A stretch of 27,316 nucleotides of DNA, taken from contig JANNNQ010000205.1 in NCBI GenBank assembly GCA_031398625.1, positions 1 through 27,316 on the forward strand, read 5' to 3'. Under the pieces are notes generated by a model. It had not been told where the DNA came from and searched no databases. It saw only the letters and a list, made by a program, of their open reading frames with translations. A program made the position numbers and the translations under genes. This document shows, one piece after another, positions 24,499 to 27,316 of the stretch (position 1 is the first letter of the stretch; each line of letters opens with the position of its first letter). This DNA comes from CAIUGU01 sp031398625 (lineage in GTDB: Bacteria > Pseudomonadota > Gammaproteobacteria > Steroidobacterales > Steroidobacteraceae).

Positions 24499-25263
24499 AT
24501 GTCCTTCCACGTCGTCATTCCTGCCCGCTACGGCTCGACCCGCCTGCCTGCCAAGCCGTTGCTCGACATCGGTGGCAAACCGATGATCCAGTGGGTGGTG
24601 GAAGCGGCGTGTCGCAGTGGCGCGGCGGAAGTCATTGTCGCGACCGATGACGCTCGTATTGCCGCTGCAGTCAGCGACCCTCGCGGCGGGCGCCAGCCGA
24701 TCAGTGTCATGACCCGCGCCGATCATGCGTCGGGCACGGACCGCATTGCGGAGGTGGCACGGTTGCGAGGCTGGGCCAGCGACACGATCGTGCTGAATGT
24801 GCAGGGGGATGAGCCGCAGTTGCCGCCGGCGCTGATCGACCAGGTGGCGGGCCTTCTGGCATCCGATCCGCGCGCCGATCTTGCGACCCTGTGCACGCCC
24901 ATCTTGAGCCACGAGGAGTTCGTGAACCCGAATATCGTCAAGGTCGCCACAGCCGCCGATGGCGGCGCGCTCTATTTCAGTCGCTCACCCGTTCCCCATG
25001 CGCGCGATCTGACGGTACCCGCTGCATACACCTACGCGTTCCGTCATCTGGGCATCTACGCGTATCGCGTTGCTGCGCTGTTGCGCATGACGGCGCTGCC
25101 TGTCAGTCCGCTCGAAGCCATCGAGAAACTGGAACAGCTGCGTGCGCTCGAAGCGGGCATGCGCATAGCGGTCGGCATCGCCAGTACGCGCCCCGGAACT
25201 GGCGTCGACACACCCGAGGACATCGAGCGCCTGCGGACAAACCTGGATCCCGCTTTCAGGTAA
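24499..25263 (+). CDS. kdsB: 3-deoxy-manno-octulosonate cytidylyltransferase KdsB
   Basis: KdsB activates Kdo to CMP-Kdo for LPS inner-core synthesis in the cytoplasm. The 254-residue product has the nucleotide-binding IPARYGSTRLPAKPL, IVATDD, MTRADHASGTDRIAEV, VLNVQGDEPQLPP, ALYFSRSPVPHAR, FRHLGIYAYR and the C-terminal PGTGVDTPEDIERLR, covering the whole family. ATG 24499 is the only suitable start; no Shine-Dalgarno is visible because inverted CCAAGCC repeats end 5 bp before it, as at lolD. Its last 8 bp overlap the 3' end of the convergent membrane-protein gene. Confidence 0.95.
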   Translation: MSFHVVIPARYGSTRLPAKPLLDIGGKPMIQWVVEAACRSGAAEVIVATDDARIAAAVSDPRGGRQPISVMTRADHASGTDRIAEVARLRGWASDTIVLNVQGDEPQLPPALIDQVAGLLASDPRADLATLCTPILSHEEFVNPNIVKVATAADGGALYFSRSPVPHARDLTVPAAYTYAFRHLGIYAYRVAALLRMTALPVSPLEAIEKLEQLRALEAGMRIAVGIASTRPGTGVDTPEDIERLRTNLDPAFR

Positions 25264-25744
25264 ACCCGATCCAGCGTCCGAACGCGACAATGGCTACCCA
25301 GAAGAGGATTGACAGTCCGCCTGCCAGTCGCGCAGCCGTTGGCGGGGTCGTGTCGGCATCCCAATGGATTACGCGACGATAGGTCGTGGCATGGAACAGC
25401 AGCATGTTGAGGCCGGCCATGACCAGCAACAGCATCTTGATGCGGAACGGGATGTTCTCGTAGTAGCGCGTGGCGATGGAGCTGAAGAGCAGCAGGCCGG
25501 TGATGGTTGCCAGCACGAAGCCACCCCACGTCCAGGGCAGGATTTCCCGCGACAGCTGTGAAACAGCGCGGCTGCGCGAAGCGAGGCCGAGCAGGCGCAG
25601 GTCCACGATCCAGATGGAACCCACCACGAACGTCAGTGCAATGACATGCATCGATTCGATGGCGGGAAACAGGAACGCCGATTCCCGGATCGCAGTGGCA
25701 AAGCCCGTGCTCTCGAGCGACTCGCAGAGTTCGAGGAGGGTCAT
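25256..25744 (-). CDS. DUF6644-like four-helix membrane protein, paralogue 1
   Basis: 162 residues with four predicted membrane helices (about 27-50, 70-92, 102-122 and 140-160). Characteristic phrases are FPAIESMHVIALTFVVGSIWIVDLRLLGL, with His33 in the first helix, and KMLLLVMAGLNMLLFHATTYRR, with His118 in the third. The two intramembrane histidines could be heme or metal ligands, which is inference. The family (DUF6644, by recollection) has no known function. It is the second gene of a two-gene minus-strand run with a paralogue 6 bp upstream, and it overlaps the kdsB stop region tail-to-tail by 8 bp. Confidence 0.78.
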   Translation of the reverse strand: MTLLELCESLESTGFATAIRESAFLFPAIESMHVIALTFVVGSIWIVDLRLLGLASRSRAVSQLSREILPWTWGGFVLATITGLLLFSSIATRYYENIPFRIKMLLLVMAGLNMLLFHATTYRRVIHWDADTTPPTAARLAGGLSILFWVAIVAFGRWIGFT

Positions 25745-25750
25745 GGGTGT

Positions 25751-26251
25751 TCAGCCGATTTCTGCGTAGGCAATCCAGCGTCCCGCCACGATGATGGCGA
25801 GCCACAGGCCGAGGGAGATCACGGCAGTGATCCGGGCTCCCGGCGAAGCGGGCGCGGTGTCCCAGCGGCTGGCATTGGCGGCGACTGACTTCTGGAAGAT
25901 CACGGTCAGGATGAGGACCGAGAGCAGCATCAGCATCTTGAGCTGGAAGGGCAGGGCCCGCAGGGAGCGGGCCGGTTCTGCAATGATAAGCAGGGAGCCG
26001 GTGATGGCGAGGAGACCCAAGGCCACCCAGGCAGCCGGCAGGAATCGCTGTGTCAAGGAGACGACCGACTGCCCGCGCGCGATGAGGCCCAGCAACCGGA
26101 GGTCAAGCATCGCCGCCGCGGTCAGGACGATCGCAACACAGAGGATATGCACTGTCTGTACCGTGGGGATGACCCACAGCTCGGACTGGAGAAAGAGGCT
26201 GAACGGGGTGGTAACCACCCACTCGATGAAGCTGCTCACGGCGTCCGACAT
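25751..26251 (-). CDS. DUF6644-like four-helix membrane protein, paralogue 2
   Basis: 166 residues, same layout as the neighbouring paralogue: LWVIPTVQTVHILCVAIVLTAAAMLDLRLLGL in helix 1 (His35) and FQLKMLMLLSVLILTVIFQKS in helix 3. The second histidine of the paralogue is Gln120 here, so the two copies differ at the most suggestive position. ATG 26251 is preceded by GGAG with 6 nt spacing, which decides the start; the frame remains open upstream without family similarity. The two products may form a heteromeric complex, given the pairing and 6-bp gap. Function unknown. Confidence 0.76.
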   Translation of the reverse strand: MSDAVSSFIEWVVTTPFSLFLQSELWVIPTVQTVHILCVAIVLTAAAMLDLRLLGLIARGQSVVSLTQRFLPAAWVALGLLAITGSLLIIAEPARSLRALPFQLKMLMLLSVLILTVIFQKSVAANASRWDTAPASPGARITAVISLGLWLAIIVAGRWIAYAEIG

Positions 26252-26586
26252 GACGCTCTCCTGTTTTTCTGGACCGACTGCGGTCACGATGGCAATTACA
26301 GCGATTGCCCACGTGCTCCCGGTCCGGGCGATTGTTGTTCCGGCTGAACCGGAGAATAACTGCTGCGATCGGTCCGCGCGACTGCCGCTTACGTTCGCGA
26401 TTGTACATCTTCGACGGCGATGCCGGGACCGGTTCCAGACGGGCAAGGCGGGGTCTTGGACTAGGGTGGGATTGGCAAGAATCCAACGCCAAGATGGATT
26501 TCCCTTTTTCTCGCGCAGACGCCGGAATCCAGACCGATCGCCTATACTTCCCGCCCCGGTTTTCCAGAAGAGACGGCAGGTTTTCC
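26252..26586. other. Divergent intergenic region between the membrane-protein pair and ppnP
   Basis: 335 bp with no convincing gene on either strand. It holds the upstream region of the minus-strand membrane-protein pair and of ppnP. A small AATCC/GGATT stem near 26466-26482 and a T-run at 26502-26506 are seen but do not combine into a clear terminator. No heptamer repeats or MITE-like sequence are present here. Confidence 0.6.
26543..26548 (+). promoter_or_regulatory. -10-like box upstream of ppnP
   Basis: TATACT lies 38 bp before the ppnP start and is a five-of-six match to the sigma-70 -10 consensus. No convincing -35 is seen at the right distance, so this is only a candidate. A GGCAGG ribosome binding site follows at 26575-26580. 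Confidence 0.3.
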
Positions 26587-26874
26587 ATGCTGAAGCACAA
26601 CACGTATTTCGAAGGGCGCGTGCAGAGCGTCGGGTTCGAGCGCAACGGCCTCAAGGCGACGGTCGGCGTGATCCTTCCGGGCGAGTATCATTTCAACACG
26701 GGTGCTGCCGAGCGGATGACGGTCATCAGCGACGAGCTCAAGGCCCGGTTGTCCGAAGGGGAGTGGCGTGCGTACGCGATGGGCACCGCTTTCGAAGTGG
26801 GGGCCCACAGCGGCTTTGACGTACAGGCCGTCGGGGGACCCGCTGCCTACCTGTGCGAATTCCTCGGCAGCTGA
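26587..26874 (+). CDS. ppnP: Pyrimidine/purine nucleoside phosphorylase PpnP (DUF1255)
   Basis: 95 residues, matching E. coli PpnP/YaiE (94) from end to end: YFEGRVQSVGFE, ATVGVILPGEYHFNT, ERMTVISDEL, VGAHSGFDVQAVGGPAAYLCEFL. It is a single-domain cupin that phosphorolyses several purine and pyrimidine nucleosides to base and ribose 1-phosphate. ATG 26587 follows GGCAGG with 6 nt spacing. It stands between the divergent membrane-protein pair and a phosphatase gene that begins 39 bp downstream. Confidence 0.93.
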   Translation: MLKHNTYFEGRVQSVGFERNGLKATVGVILPGEYHFNTGAAERMTVISDELKARLSEGEWRAYAMGTAFEVGAHSGFDVQAVGGPAAYLCEFLGS

Positions 26875-26913
26875 CGGCCAAGGCGGTTTGCCGGCAGCAG
26901 CGAGTTCTTGGTG

Positions 26914-27316
26914 ATGCGCATTCTCTTTGTCTGCATGGGCAACATCTGCCGCTCGCCGAGTGCAGAGGGGGTCTTCCGTCGTTTGCTCGCCGAACGCCAA
27001 CCGCCGCTCGCGATAGAAATTGACTCGGCGGGTACGCACTCGTATCACACAGGCCACCCGCCGGACCGGCGCTCCATCGAAGCAGCACGCAGGCGCGGGA
27101 TCGATATTTCCGGATTGCGGGCGCGGACGGTGACGGACGAGGATTTCGAGCGCTTCGACCTGCTGCTTGCCATGGACAACGACAATGCAGCCTTGCTTAA
27201 GGAACGGGCGCCGCCCCGGTACCGTGAACGCATCCGGTTGCTGATGGACTATGCGCCAGATGCGATGGCCGCTGAAATCCCTGATCCGTACTACGGTGGG
27301 GCCAACGGTTTCGACC
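26914..27316 (+). CDS. Low-molecular-weight protein tyrosine phosphatase (3'-truncated by window edge)
   Basis: 134 codons are visible before the window ends. The N-terminal loop CMGNICRS contains the CX5R catalytic signature (Cys7, Arg13), and DPYYGG near the end contains the general acid Asp124, both diagnostic of the family. The protein is about 150-160 residues in relatives, so about 20 residues are missing. It removes phosphate from protein tyrosines; some relatives act on exopolysaccharide tyrosine kinases, but no kinase is in this window. ATG 26914 is used; GTG 26911 directly before it is also in frame. Confidence 0.93.
   Translation, partial: MRILFVCMGNICRSPSAEGVFRRLLAERQPPLAIEIDSAGTHSYHTGHPPDRRSIEAARRRGIDISGLRARTVTDEDFERFDLLLAMDNDNAALLKERAPPRYRERIRLLMDYAPDAMAAEIPDPYYGGANGFD

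Noticed and set aside
26466..26506. Possible terminator (small stem followed by five T) upstream of ppnP
   Set aside because: The stem is only 5 bp, the T-run is not adjacent to it, and no gene ends just before it on the plus strand.

Overview
The window is GC-rich, almost fully coding, and comes from a Gram-negative proteobacterium. Markers are Kdo/lipid A genes (kdsB, lpxK, msbA), the Lol lipoprotein exporter, ExbB/ExbD and a CsiV-type periplasmic protein. The gene order DUF2062, comEC, exbB, exbD, msbA, lpxK, Trm112-like, kdsB, with a tyrosine phosphatase nearby, points to Gammaproteobacteria near Xanthomonadales, Nevskiales or Steroidobacterales. That placement is inferred from gene content and recalled synteny only. 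There is no rRNA, tRNA, CRISPR array, transposase, integrase or prophage gene. Most genes are housekeeping or envelope genes; the unusual material is between them.

Layout: (1) 1-5522, plus strand: 3' part of pdxJ, two long hairpins, then acpS, a PolB-like exonuclease and rlmD joined by 4-nt overlaps, then nagZ and a LOV-like PAS/GGDEF protein that lacks its key residues in both domains. (2) 5682-13008, minus strand: a small secreted protein, mfd, a two-subunit molybdenum hydroxylase (Fe-S subunit, then Tat-exported Moco subunit) and csiV, which overlaps the Moco gene by ATGA. (3) 13097-16549, plus: two Lol permeases and lolD, then a convergent GNAT gene. (4) 17194-24311: DUF2062 (minus) head-to-head with comEC, then exbB-exbD-msbA-lpxK-Trm112-like, largely coupled, covering DNA uptake, TonB-type energy coupling and lipid A flipping and phosphorylation. 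(5) 24499-27316: kdsB, two convergent paralogous four-helix membrane proteins, ppnP and the 5' part of a low-molecular-weight phosphatase gene.

The strongest unexplained signal is a family of heptamer repeat elements in the gaps around lolD, GNAT, lpxK and kdsB. Units have the form GGCTNNN (GGCTACA, GGCTAGA, GGCTTTG). At all four sites the array ends in register with the same motif, GCCAGA. Arrays usually occur as inverted pairs able to form hairpins, and two of them end exactly 5 bp before a start codon (lolD, kdsB). A separate 110-bp MITE-like element occurs twice, at the stop codon of the PAS/GGDEF gene and inside one heptamer array. Removing the second copy with its 3-bp target duplication restores the heptamer register, which fixes its boundaries and relative age. 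Other points of interest are a Gly-to-Cys change in the MsbA Walker A loop and a hairpin arm that carries the acpS ribosome binding site.
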